Below are positions 10,720 to 19,321 of a DNA stretch of 64,000 bases, piece by piece. The translations under genes were made by a program, and so were the position numbers. Source of the DNA: Halomonas sp. TA22 (lineage in GTDB: Bacteria; Pseudomonadota; Gammaproteobacteria; Pseudomonadales; Halomonadaceae); assembly GCF_013009075.1 (NCBI RefSeq), contig NZ_CP053108.1, positions 3,552,517 to 3,616,516 of the forward strand, given 5' to 3'. The notes under the pieces were generated by a model that was not told the DNA's origin, did not search any database, and saw only the letters and a list, made by a program, of their open reading frames with translations. Position 1 is the stretch's first letter, and each line of letters begins with the position of its first letter.

Positions 10720-12183
10720 TCATTGGCTGGTGCTGCAGGACAGAACCTGTCCATTGCGGGCGGGTTTGAAGAGCCCCTGCCAGGCCGCCACGATGCCTAC
10801 ATTGAGCAACATGGCCCAGACACCGGCATGCCAGCCCAGCGGCGAAGCCCAGAGAAACTCCATCGCCAGGTAGGCAAGGCTTCCCACCAAGGCACCCGCC
10901 ATGACGCTGGCACGACGCAACCGTGGCAGGAACAGGGCACCGAGCACCATGGGGAACAACTGAACGATCAAGCCATAGGCACCCAGCAGCAACAGCACCA
11001 GCGAGGCGGGATTGCCCAGTGCAAACAGGTAGGCCACCAGCGACAGACCCAGCACGCTCCAACGCGTCACGCTCACGGCGGCCTTCTCGCTGGCCCCTTT
11101 CATCACGGTAGGACCGAGCACATCGCGCACCAGTACGATGGCGGCGGTATGGGCCAGGTTGGCACCGGTGGACATGGCCGCCGCCAGTGCACCGGAGAGC
11201 ATCAGGCCGATGACCCACGGCGAGAAATTGGCCACGTCCATGACCATGCGCAGCAGCACGGTATCGGAGCGTGCGAGGGGCTCGTCGGCAAACACCAGGA
11301 TACCGGCGAAACCGATGAACAGCAGCGGCACCAGCAGGTAGGCATAGAGCGGATAGAAGACACTGACCTTGCGCAGCGTTCGGCCACTGTCGGCGGAGTA
11401 GAACTTCATGAACAGATGGGGCCACATGGCGCCGCCAAAGGCGCTGACTAGCACCGCCGTGCTGAAATAGCCCCAGTTCATGCCGGTAGCGCCGGGCATG
11501 GTCAGATACTCGGGCGCAGCCTGCTGCAATTGGGCAAACATCTCGCCCACACCGCCATAGAGGCGCTCGGGGATGGCCAGGCCCAGAAACCAGGCGATGG
11601 CAATCATCATGATGCCTTGAACGAGGTTGGTCCAACCGATGCCGCTCAATCCACTGCAGAAGACGTACGCCGCGACCACCAAGAATGCCAGCAGGGCGCC
11701 GAGCCAGAACGGAATCAGCCCGTCGGTGGCGGCTTGGAACAGCAGGCCGGCCCCGGCGATCTGGATGGTCAGATAAGGCACCAGCGCCAGCACGCCGATC
11801 ACCCCCGCCAGTATGCCCAGCGGCTTGCTCTGGTAGTGGTCGGCGATCATGTCACCCTGGGTCAGGTAGCCCTTTTGACGACCGAGCTCCGCCACCCGCG
11901 GTCCCAGGGTCCAGATGGTGATTGGTATCAAGGCCAGGTAGGCGAGGATATAGAAGGCCGGCGAACCGTGCTGGTAAGCCCAGCCGGGAGCGCCCAAGAA
12001 GGCAAAGGCGGAGAATATCTCGGCGCCGAGGATAAAGAACAGGATCACCACGCCGACGTGACGGCCGCCCGCCACGTAGCCTTCAAGGCTGGAGCTCTGT
12101 TGGCCGCTGGCGCGTAGGCCCACCCAGAGCACTGCGGCGAGATAGGTCAGGGTGATGCCGACCACGATCAATGAATCAGTCAT
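10720..12183 (-). CDS. sodium:solute symporter family protein
   Basis: The 487-residue, strongly hydrophobic protein has the roughly 13 membrane segments of the SSS family (SLC5-like; pantothenate, proline and acetate transporters). Family features include the early G-x-x-x-F-L-G-A-P-G-W-A-Y segment and the A-A-A-M-S-T-G-A-N-L-A-H-T-A segment, which corresponds to the sodium-binding helix. The start at 12183 is supported by GGAGGTGA five bases upstream, and it lies inside the end of the DUF3311 gene (8-bp overlap). The downstream M20 hydrolase suggests a role in uptake of an acylated amino acid or similar amide. Confidence 0.92.
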   Translation of the reverse strand: MTDSLIVVGITLTYLAAVLWVGLRASGQQSSSLEGYVAGGRHVGVVILFFILGAEIFSAFAFLGAPGWAYQHGSPAFYILAYLALIPITIWTLGPRVAELGRQKGYLTQGDMIADHYQSKPLGILAGVIGVLALVPYLTIQIAGAGLLFQAATDGLIPFWLGALLAFLVVAAYVFCSGLSGIGWTNLVQGIMMIAIAWFLGLAIPERLYGGVGEMFAQLQQAAPEYLTMPGATGMNWGYFSTAVLVSAFGGAMWPHLFMKFYSADSGRTLRKVSVFYPLYAYLLVPLLFIGFAGILVFADEPLARSDTVLLRMVMDVANFSPWVIGLMLSGALAAAMSTGANLAHTAAIVLVRDVLGPTVMKGASEKAAVSVTRWSVLGLSLVAYLFALGNPASLVLLLLGAYGLIVQLFPMVLGALFLPRLRRASVMAGALVGSLAYLAMEFLWASPLGWHAGVWAMLLNVGIVAAWQGLFKPARNGQVLSCSTSQ

Positions 12184-12388
12184 GACGGTCACCTCCATGA
12201 CGGATCACGAAGGCCACCCACATGCCGGCAAACAGTACCAGCATCCACAGGATGTACCAGAAGAACAGGAAGGGAAGCCCCAGCACGGTGGGCTCGATGC
12301 GGTTGGCGATCAGGGCGCCAGGCCAGATCATCGCCAGGGTACAGAGCGCGAAGTGCAACCCCGTCAGGAGGTGGTAGGTCTTGGTCAT
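12176..12388 (-). CDS. DUF3311 small membrane protein
   Basis: This 70-residue protein has two predicted membrane helices (about residues 8-28 and 38-62) and a glycine-proline-rich link (P-T-V-L-G-L-P-F-L-F-F-W-Y). Small DUF3311 proteins are known to be encoded directly ahead of sodium:solute symporters and may act as accessory subunits. The gene overlaps the symporter start by 8 bp, which supports tight coupling. It is the first gene of the three-gene operon. Confidence 0.88.
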   Translation of the reverse strand: MTKTYHLLTGLHFALCTLAMIWPGALIANRIEPTVLGLPFLFFWYILWMLVLFAGMWVAFVIRHGGDRHD

Positions 12389-12583
12389 GAGGAAGTCCAG
12401 CTCGCCGAAGCGAGTCTTGTTATGGGTTGTAGCTTGACTATGAAACAGATGCGTCGATCGAAAAAATATGTCTTTTAGATGGCTTCCATATCAGTTCGGT
12501 ATGGGAGAGCATGCTCATTCGTGCACCCTCCGCGGAAACGGAGGGTTGAAAAAAGCAACGTTGCCAGCCTGCATCAATGACGT
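12389..12583. other. intergenic region with an 8-bp hairpin
   Basis: This spacer holds the promoter region of the DUF3311-symporter-amidohydrolase operon and the 3' flank of the D-amino-acid dehydrogenase gene. A perfect 8-bp inverted repeat (12525-12532 with 12539-12546) is followed on the plus strand by an A-run, so it does not have intrinsic-terminator polarity on either strand. No gene was seen. Confidence 0.5.
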
Positions 12584-13834
12584 TCAGGAAGGTCTAGCGA
12601 CAGGCCGCGAATCAGAAGCCGCTTCTGTCATGACGGCATCGGCGACCATTTCCGCCGTGACCGCCGACAATGTCCATCCCAGGTGGCCATGGCCCGTGTT
12701 ATAGAACACGGTAGGGAGGCGCCCGCGCCCTACCCGCGGCATCATGTTCGGCATCATCGGCCTCAGGCCCGCCCAGGGAACGACCCGGCGCGTGCAGACT
12801 CCGGGGAAGCACTGCTCCACCCAATCGATCAACGGCCGGATCCGGTCTTCACGGATATCACGGTTGTTACCATTGAACTCCGCCGTCCCCGCGACTCGGA
12901 AACGCTCATCACCCAGGCGGCTCGTCACCAGCTTCGTCTCGTCATCCAGCAGACTTACCGTCGGCGCTGACTGGCGGCAGGAGGGACGGTCGAGGTGAAC
13001 CGTAATCGAGTACCCTTTGACCGGATAGATGTTGACGCGGTCTCCCAGTCGGGCAGCCAATGCCCGACTGACGACACCGGCACAGATCACGAGGCTATCG
13101 AAGGACTGATGCATCACCTCATTGCCATCATGGGAGGTGATCGTGGCGCCTTCCGAGTCGGCTCTGACATCGCGCACGTCATGCCCGTAGAGCGTGGTGA
13201 CTCCGTGGCGTTCAATGGCTGCTGCCAACCCATGGGTGAATTTGTGGATATCCCCCGTCGAGTCACTTTCGGTGAAGAAGCCACCGTAATAGTGGCCGGC
13301 CAGAGTCGGTTCGATGGCACGCATCTCCTCGGGTGTCACCGCCCGACGCTCAAGGCCACCTGCCGCGAGCAACCGGGACACCCGAGCCGCATGGTCGAAG
13401 CCGGCCTTGTCGCGGTAGATGTGCAAGATGCCCTGCCGCTTCAGATCGAAGTCGATGCTCTCATCCTTGGCCCACTGAAACAGATGGTCACGCGCGGCAA
13501 TCGCAAGCCGTGCCGTCTCGGCAGTGTTTTGCTCATAGCTGGGAATAGCTGCAATGAATTCGGCAAACCAACTGAGCTTGTGCCAGGAGGGCTTGGGATT
13601 GACCAGCAGCGGCGCATCACGACGCAGCATCCACTTGAGGCCCTTGATCACGGTAGGCCAATGCGTCCAGACCTCGGCATTCGAGGCTGACAATTGCCCA
13701 CCGTTGGCATAGGAGGTTTCCATGGCCGCGTAGCGATGCTTTTCGTACAGGGTGACCTGCAAGCCACGCTTGGCCAGGGTGTAGGCGGTGGTGACACCGG
13801 TGATGCCTCCACCGATAACGGCTACTCTTTTCAT
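12584..13834 (-). CDS. dadA: D-amino acid dehydrogenase family FAD oxidoreductase
   Basis: The 416-residue protein matches the DadA family of FAD-dependent dehydrogenases that deaminate D-amino acids to 2-oxo acids at the membrane. The N-terminus has the dinucleotide-binding G-G-G-I-T-G motif, followed by Y-E-K-H and the Y-A-N-G-G-Q-L-S-A-S-N-A segment typical of DadA. The C-terminal P-W-A-G-L-R-P-M-M-P and Y-N-T-G-H-G-H-L-G-W-T motifs complete the FAD site. A tandem glycine riboswitch lies in its 5' leader, which is unusual for dadA and points to glycine or a glycine-linked substrate. No alanine racemase gene is adjacent. The related glycine/sarcosine oxidase role is an alternative. Confidence 0.88.
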   Translation of the reverse strand: MKRVAVIGGGITGVTTAYTLAKRGLQVTLYEKHRYAAMETSYANGGQLSASNAEVWTHWPTVIKGLKWMLRRDAPLLVNPKPSWHKLSWFAEFIAAIPSYEQNTAETARLAIAARDHLFQWAKDESIDFDLKRQGILHIYRDKAGFDHAARVSRLLAAGGLERRAVTPEEMRAIEPTLAGHYYGGFFTESDSTGDIHKFTHGLAAAIERHGVTTLYGHDVRDVRADSEGATITSHDGNEVMHQSFDSLVICAGVVSRALAARLGDRVNIYPVKGYSITVHLDRPSCRQSAPTVSLLDDETKLVTSRLGDERFRVAGTAEFNGNNRDIREDRIRPLIDWVEQCFPGVCTRRVVPWAGLRPMMPNMMPRVGRGRLPTVFYNTGHGHLGWTLSAVTAEMVADAVMTEAASDSRPVARPS

Positions 13835-13888
13835 CGTAATCTCCAGGGACGTCGGGTTCTGCTACCCATCGAGATGACAGGCAGCACC

Positions 13889-14086
13889 CCTTCCGTCATG
13901 GAACCTGAGAGATTCACGTGCTGCCTTGGAGGCGGCCGCTTGCTCCTTCGGTGTGCCGACGGACGCTGACGCCGGCAACTCTTCGGAATGGTCTGGTGAT
14001 AGCGGTCCTTTTGCCTGAGAGGTTCCGGGGCTGTTGCTCCTTCGGCGTCGCTTTCACCGATCGGTGAAACGATCTCTCCCACTATC
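13889..14086 (-). promoter_or_regulatory. tandem glycine riboswitch upstream of dadA-like gene
   Basis: Read on the minus strand, the leader begins GUGGGAGAG near 14085. It then shows the glycine-aptamer core GCCGAAGGAGCAAC and, about 15 nt later, CCUCUCAGGCAAAAGGAC. A second copy follows with ACACCGAAGGAGCAAGC and AAUCUCUCAGGUUCC, ending near 13889. The two cores, each followed by CUCUCAGG, are the hallmark of the tandem glycine riboswitch. It ends about 55 bases before the dadA start. No U-run terminator follows the second aptamer, so control of translation is more likely than attenuation. Confidence 0.9.
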
Positions 14087-14178
14087 ACGTGCAATGGAAC
14101 TACTATCGCGCGCCTAGACATCATAAAGAAAATATCAATAATGAATGGCAGCTATCTAATTCCGGTATCGATCTGCGT

Positions 14179-15066
14179 ATGGAGTTTCGTCAACTCAGCT
14201 ACTTCGTAGCCATCGTGGAGGCAGGCTCCATCTCGGCTGCCAGCCGGCAAGTCCATGTGGCTCAGCCAGCGCTGACGCGACAGATCAAACTGTTGGAAGA
14301 GGATTTGCAGGCCCGGCTGTTTGATCGGCACGCCCGAGGCATGCAATTGACGCTCGCAGGTCGGGCGCTTTATGAAGAGGCCATCGTCCTTCTGGATGCA
14401 CGTACCCAGATCAAGGCTCGTCTGACGGCGCTGGGCAGCGGCCTGACTGGCAAGCTGAGCCTGGGAATTACCGTGACCCATCTCTGGGTACCCCAGGTTG
14501 CCGAACTGCTGGGCAGCTACCGGCAACGCTATCCCCATGTCGCCTTCGAGGTCTTTCCGCTACTTTCCGGCCCTCAACTCGATCGCCTGAGGGAAGACAC
14601 GCTGGATGCCGGCATCCTCTATCTCGATAACGCAGACCAGCCGGGGCTCGAAACCCGACCGCTTCAGCATGATCATTTGATCCTGGCCGTACCGGAGGCA
14701 TCCGTATGGGCGAAAGCACCACCGCGAACGCTCGAAGAAGTGAAGCATGCCGATTTCGTCTGGGGATTTCGTAGCGCCTCTCCCGCCTATTACGACCGTA
14801 TGGTGGCCCACTTCCAGCGTTTGCAGTTCGAGCCTCGTGTCGTCCAGTACGGGGCGGACAACATCACTATCCTCAGCATGGTGGCCGCCGGGCTGGGTAT
14901 CGCCATCGTCCCCTCGGCGAGTAGCTGTCATCCCATGCCTGGCATTCGTTTTTTGCGGATAAAGGCGCTTGACGCATGCGATATGCCGTTATGGATGGCC
15001 TGGCGCAAGACCAATGAGTCCCCCGCTCTCCAGAATCTGATAAAACTGGTTGATAACGTTCTTTAA
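14179..15066 (+). CDS. LysR family transcriptional regulator
   Basis: The 295-residue protein has the usual LysR layout: an N-terminal winged helix-turn-helix (M-E-F-R-Q-L-S-Y-F-V-A-I-V-E-A-G-S-I-S-A-A-S-R-x at the start) and a periplasmic-binding-like effector domain from about residue 90. The ATG at 14179 was chosen because it gives the canonical N-terminus. No good Shine-Dalgarno precedes it, so it may be weakly translated or leaderless. It is divergent from the riboswitch-dadA unit, with the start about 90 bp from the riboswitch 5' end, and may regulate that unit. The C-terminal half resembles NAC/Cbl-type regulators. The effector is unknown. Confidence 0.88.
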   Translation: MEFRQLSYFVAIVEAGSISAASRQVHVAQPALTRQIKLLEEDLQARLFDRHARGMQLTLAGRALYEEAIVLLDARTQIKARLTALGSGLTGKLSLGITVTHLWVPQVAELLGSYRQRYPHVAFEVFPLLSGPQLDRLREDTLDAGILYLDNADQPGLETRPLQHDHLILAVPEASVWAKAPPRTLEEVKHADFVWGFRSASPAYYDRMVAHFQRLQFEPRVVQYGADNITILSMVAAGLGIAIVPSASSCHPMPGIRFLRIKALDACDMPLWMAWRKTNESPALQNLIKLVDNVL

Positions 15067-15187
15067 AAAATCCACCTGTTCATAGGAGCAGCGGGTCAGA
15101 CCTGTAACGGAGATAGAGTGCCCAAGCATCACACCGTGCTTGCCCGGCCATGATAGGCTGTTGAAAAAGCGACCTAAGGAGTGTGCC

Positions 15188-16339
15188 ATGACTGCCGTGG
15201 AACTGCTCGACCGCCTGGTGGGCTTCCCTACCGTATCCCGCGATTCCAACCTTGCGCTGATCGAGTGGGTCGAGGCTTATCTCGACGATCATGGCGTGCC
15301 GCATTGGCGCATCGAGAACGATGACGGCAGCAAGGCCAACCTGCTGGCGCGCATCGGCCCGGCCGTTGAGGGGGGCGTGGTGCTGTCGGGGCACACCGAC
15401 GTGGTGCCGGTGGAGGGCCAGCCGTGGAGGAGCGATCCATTCACGCTGGCCGACAAGGGCGACGGGCGTCTCTACGGCCGTGGCAGTTGCGACATGAAGG
15501 GATTTATCGCCTGCGCCCTGGCCGAAGTGCCGAACTGGGTGAAACAGACGCTGCACCGGCCGATTTTCCTGGCCTTCTCCTACGACGAGGAGATCGGCTG
15601 CCTGGGGGCTCCGCGCATGATCGAGCGGCTGATCGCCGACCAACCGCGCCCGGCGGCGGTGATCGTCGGCGAGCCGACGCTGATGGCGCCGGTGGTGGCC
15701 CAGAAGGGCATCACCAACTTGCGCACCACCGTCACTGGCCGCGCCGCCCATTCGAGCCAGGTCAACCAGGGGGTTTCGGCAATCCACGTTGCGGCGCGGC
15801 TGGTCACCAAGATCGAGGACATCATGGCCGAGCTGAAGGCCGAGGGACGTGTCGCCGAGGCGTTCAATGTCGCTCACTCGAGCCTGCATGTCGGCAAGAT
15901 CCAGGGCGGCACGGCGGTCAACATCATGGCCCGCGAGTGTCAGTTCGATTGGGAGATCCGTCACCTGCCCCAGGACAGCTTCGATGAGCTGATCGGCCGC
16001 TTCACCGCCTATGCCGAAACGCTGGAGGTGGAGTTCAAGGGTCGCGCCCCCGATGCCGGCATCCATACCGAGCAGTTGACCGAGACCGTGCCGGCACTCG
16101 CCGACTACGACAATGCCGCTGCCCTGTCGCTGTGCCACGAGCTGCTTGGCGAGCGCCCTAGCGAGGCGGTGGCCTACGCCACCGAAGCCGGCCAATTCCA
16201 GCGCGCGGGGCTGGCAACAGTGATCTGCGGCCCCGGCAGCATCGGCCAGGCACATCAGCCCGACGAGTACATCGAGATCGATCAGCTCGACGCAGGAAGC
16301 CGTTTCATGCAGGCACTGGGCGAGCGGTTAAAAGACTAA
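15188..16339 (+). CDS. argE: acetylornithine deacetylase
   Basis: The 383-residue M20A enzyme removes acetate from N2-acetylornithine in arginine biosynthesis. The motifs match ArgE: S-G-H-T-D-V-V-P-V (His69 and Asp71), G-R-G-S-C-D-M-K-G-F, Y-D-E-E-I-G-C-L-G and G-E-P-T. The G-R-A-A-H-S-S segment is in the dimerisation lid. AAGGAG seven bases ahead of ATG 15188 decides the start. It is a single-gene unit with no other arg gene nearby, as is common for argE. A few acyl-amino-acid deacylases look similar, but the full motif set favours ArgE. Confidence 0.93.
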   Translation: MTAVELLDRLVGFPTVSRDSNLALIEWVEAYLDDHGVPHWRIENDDGSKANLLARIGPAVEGGVVLSGHTDVVPVEGQPWRSDPFTLADKGDGRLYGRGSCDMKGFIACALAEVPNWVKQTLHRPIFLAFSYDEEIGCLGAPRMIERLIADQPRPAAVIVGEPTLMAPVVAQKGITNLRTTVTGRAAHSSQVNQGVSAIHVAARLVTKIEDIMAELKAEGRVAEAFNVAHSSLHVGKIQGGTAVNIMARECQFDWEIRHLPQDSFDELIGRFTAYAETLEVEFKGRAPDAGIHTEQLTETVPALADYDNAAALSLCHELLGERPSEAVAYATEAGQFQRAGLATVICGPGSIGQAHQPDEYIEIDQLDAGSRFMQALGERLKD

Positions 16340-16430
16340 TCCTCATTGCGTTACTTCCCCGGCCTCCCTACCTTCTAGTAAGCGCTCCCTGCGGGCGCGC
16401 ATGGATGCAGGATCAATCAAGGAGGATGGT

Positions 16431-17402
16431 ATGGCCGCGAAGCGTACCTCGTCGCAGCGACAACATGGTCGCCAGGCGAATCAACCGACACAGATTCCGG
16501 CCAGGGGCTGGTGGGACATCCTGTGGCGCATCAAGGATGCGATGGCCAACGATCACGTGATGCTGGTGGCAGCGGGCGTCGCCTTCTACGGCATGCTGGC
16601 CATCGTGCCGACCATCGTGGCCACCATCTCGTTGTGGGCGCTGCTTTTCGACCCTCAGCAGATCGCCGCACAGATCGAAGAGATAAGTCACCTGCTGCCC
16701 GAGGAGGCGTCGGGAATCATCGTCGAACAGGCACAGCAAGCAAGCGAGGATGCTGCTACCGGCATGAGCCTGGCGGCAATCGGCGGGATCCTGTTCGCGA
16801 TCTATAGCGCTTCCCGGGGCACGCGCAGCCTGATGGAAGGGCTGAACATCATCTATGACGAGGAGGAGAAGCGCGGCGTCGTCAAGAAGACCCTGGTGAT
16901 GCTGGGGCTGACCCTGGGTGCGATCATCATGACGATCGTGGCGCTGGGTACCATCACCGTCATCCCGATGCTGGTCGAGATGCTGGGGCTGGACAACCTC
17001 CTGGGCACGCTCATCAACCTGGCCCGCTGGCCGCTGCTGATGGTCATCGTCATGGTGGCCCTCGCCGTACTGTATCGTTATGCGCCGAGCCGTGACGAAC
17101 CGCGCTGGCAGTGGACCGGCACGGGATCGATCATCGCCGTGGTGATATGGCTCGCAGGCTCGATCGGCTTCTCGATCTACGTACGCAACTTCGCCGACTA
17201 CAACGAGACTTACGGCTCTCTCGGGGCGGTGCTGATCCTGCAGATGTGGTTCTGGCTCTCGGCCTTCATCGTGCTGATGGGCGCCGAGCTCAATAGCGAG
17301 ATGGAGCGCCAGACCCGGCACGACACCACCAAGGGCGAGAAACGGCCGATGGGCGAGCGCGAGGCCCATGCAGCGGATACCTTGGGTGAAGCGAAGGAGT
17401 AA
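16431..17402 (+). CDS. YihY/virulence factor BrkB family inner-membrane protein
   Basis: The 323-residue protein carries the YihY/BrkB domain with about six membrane helices. Typical segments are the first helix with G-V-A-F-Y-G-M-L-A-I-V-P, the S-A-S-R-G-T-R-S-L-M-E-G-L-N-I-I-Y motif, and R-Y-A-P-S-R. It is not a ribonuclease despite old 'ribonuclease BN' labels. A basic N-terminal tail (K-R-T-S-S-Q-R-Q-H-G-R) and an acidic C-terminus flank the domain. AAGGAGG just upstream selects ATG 16431; an in-frame ATG at 16401 lacks a ribosome binding site. The biological role is not established. Confidence 0.92.
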   Translation: MAAKRTSSQRQHGRQANQPTQIPARGWWDILWRIKDAMANDHVMLVAAGVAFYGMLAIVPTIVATISLWALLFDPQQIAAQIEEISHLLPEEASGIIVEQAQQASEDAATGMSLAAIGGILFAIYSASRGTRSLMEGLNIIYDEEEKRGVVKKTLVMLGLTLGAIIMTIVALGTITVIPMLVEMLGLDNLLGTLINLARWPLLMVIVMVALAVLYRYAPSRDEPRWQWTGTGSIIAVVIWLAGSIGFSIYVRNFADYNETYGSLGAVLILQMWFWLSAFIVLMGAELNSEMERQTRHDTTKGEKRPMGEREAHAADTLGEAKE

Positions 17403-17424
17403 GCGCTCTTGGCATAGAGGAAAA

Positions 17425-19170
17425 TCAGTGCGAGTGCCTGGGTACCTCCGCGCCTCGACACCCCACCAGGAAGTCGAAGTCGCAGCCTTCGTCGGCCTGC
17501 AGCACCCGCTCGATATAGAGCTGGCGGTAGCCGCCTTGGCTGGCGACCAGTCGCGACGCCTCGGTGGGGTCGTTTTGTTTCAGGCGCGCCTCGAGCTCCT
17601 CATCGCTGATATCCAGGTGCAGCCGCCCGCCATTGCAGTCGAGCTCGATCCAATCGCCGTCGCGTACCGCGGCAAGCGGCCCCCCGGCGGCGGCTTCCGG
17701 GGCGACATGCAGCACCACCGTTCCGTAGGCGGTACCGCTCATGCGCGCGTCCGAGATACGTACCATGTCGGTGATGCCCTGCTCGAGCAGTTTGGCCGGT
17801 AGCCCCATGTTGCCGACCTCGGCCATGCCGTGATAGCCGCGCGGGCCGCAGTTGCGCAGTACCAGTATGCTTGAGGCATTGACCTCGAGCGCAGGGTCGT
17901 TGATGCGCGTCTTGTAGTGGTCGAAATCGTCGAATACCACCGCACGGCCACGATGCTGCATCAGTTCGGGAGTGGCCGCCGAGGGCTTGAGCACGGCACC
18001 ATTGGGCGCAAGATTGCCGCGCAGGATGCAGATGCCACCATCCTCGCGCAATGGTCTGTCGAGCGGACGGATCACCTCGACGTTGTAGTGCGGGGCGTCC
18101 TTGACATTGTCCCACAGGGTCTGGCCGTTGGCGGTCAGCGCCCCCTTGTGTGGCAGTCGGTCGGCCTCGCCCAGCCGGCGCAACACGGCGGGCAAGCCGC
18201 CGGCGTAGTAGAACTCCTCCATCAGGAAGCGACCCGAGGGCTGCAGGTCGACGATGGTCGGTGTGCCGCGCCCGAGGCTCGTCCAGTCGTCGAGGGAAAG
18301 CTCGACCCCGATGCGCCCGGCAATCGCCTTCAGGTGAATCACCGCATTGGTCGAGCCGCCGATGGCGGCATTGGTGCGGATCGCGTTCTCGAACGCTTCG
18401 CGAGTCAGAATCTTCGATAGCTTCAGGTCTTCATCGACCATCTCGACGATCCGATTGCCAGAGAGATGGGCGAGCACGTAGCGGCGCGAATCGACGGCGG
18501 GGATCGTTGCATTGTGCGGCAGCGAAGTGCCGAGCGCCTCGGCCATGCAGGCCATGGTCGAAGCGGTGCCCATGGTATTGCAGGTGCCGGCGGAGCGTGA
18601 CATGCCCGCCTCGGCGGCCATGAACTCATGCAGGGAAATCTTGCCGGCCTTGACTTGTTCCGAAAGCTGCCAGACTACGGTGCCGGAGCCGATGTCGCGG
18701 CCCTCGTGCTTGCCGTTGAGCATCGGCCCGCCCGTCACCACGATGGTGGGAATGTCGCAGCTCGCCGCCCCCATCAGCAGTGCCGGGGTGGTCTTGTCGC
18801 AGCCCACCAGCAGCACCACGCCATCCATTGGGTTGCCGCGAATCGCCTCCTCGACGTCCATGCTCGCCAGGTTGCGGGTAAACATCGCCGTGGGCCGCAG
18901 GTTGGACTCGCCATTGGAGAACACCGGGAATTCCAGCGGATAGCCGCCCGCCTCGAGGATGCCCTTCTTGACGTGTTCGGCGATCTTGCGGAAGTGGGCA
19001 TTACAAGGGGTGAGCTCCGACCAGGTATTGCAGACGCCGATGATCGGCTTGCCCTGGAATTCATGATCGGGGATGCCCTGATTCTTCATCCAGCTGCGGT
19101 ACATGAAGCCATTCTTGTCGGCGGTGCCGAACCACTGAGCGGAGCGCAACGGACGTTTCTGATCGGGCAT
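17425..19170 (-). CDS. IlvD/Edd family dehydratase, probably L-arabonate or related sugar-acid dehydratase
   Basis: The 581-residue protein belongs to the iron-sulfur IlvD/Edd dehydratases. Cluster cysteines are visible in I-G-V-C-N-T-W (near residue 47), L-V-G-C-D-K-T-T-P-A and A-G-T-C-N-T-M-G-T-A-S. Its start (R-S-A-Q-W-F-G-T-A-D-K-N-G-F-M-Y-R-S-W-M-K-N-Q-G) is the signature of the L-arabonate/D-xylonate/galactonate branch, not of IlvD or Edd. The reaction would be sugar acid to 2-keto-3-deoxy sugar acid. A divergent GbpR-like LysR gene lies about 150 bp away and likely controls it. Assignment to one sugar acid is not possible from sequence alone. Confidence 0.9.
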   Translation of the reverse strand: MPDQKRPLRSAQWFGTADKNGFMYRSWMKNQGIPDHEFQGKPIIGVCNTWSELTPCNAHFRKIAEHVKKGILEAGGYPLEFPVFSNGESNLRPTAMFTRNLASMDVEEAIRGNPMDGVVLLVGCDKTTPALLMGAASCDIPTIVVTGGPMLNGKHEGRDIGSGTVVWQLSEQVKAGKISLHEFMAAEAGMSRSAGTCNTMGTASTMACMAEALGTSLPHNATIPAVDSRRYVLAHLSGNRIVEMVDEDLKLSKILTREAFENAIRTNAAIGGSTNAVIHLKAIAGRIGVELSLDDWTSLGRGTPTIVDLQPSGRFLMEEFYYAGGLPAVLRRLGEADRLPHKGALTANGQTLWDNVKDAPHYNVEVIRPLDRPLREDGGICILRGNLAPNGAVLKPSAATPELMQHRGRAVVFDDFDHYKTRINDPALEVNASSILVLRNCGPRGYHGMAEVGNMGLPAKLLEQGITDMVRISDARMSGTAYGTVVLHVAPEAAAGGPLAAVRDGDWIELDCNGGRLHLDISDEELEARLKQNDPTEASRLVASQGGYRQLYIERVLQADEGCDFDFLVGCRGAEVPRHSH

Positions 19171-19321
19171 GAGACTTCTCCTTGGGCGTCAAGCACACTG
19201 CCGGCAACTCAGCTCAGGCAGAGATCGTTCACCCTAGCCAGCACGGCGATAACCCTCCAATAGCCAATTCCAAGCTTCTTGATATACATTTAGTTATCGA
19301 ACGGAGGGAGACGCTTGCACC

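Noticed and set aside
9692-10873. Open frame of nearly 400 codons antisense to the M20 amidohydrolase
   Set aside because: The minus-strand product has full M20 metal motifs; the plus-strand translation has none.
12525-12546. Hairpin considered as terminator for dadA or another unit
   Set aside because: It is followed by an A-run on the plus strand and preceded by the T-run on the minus strand, the wrong polarity for intrinsic termination of either gene.
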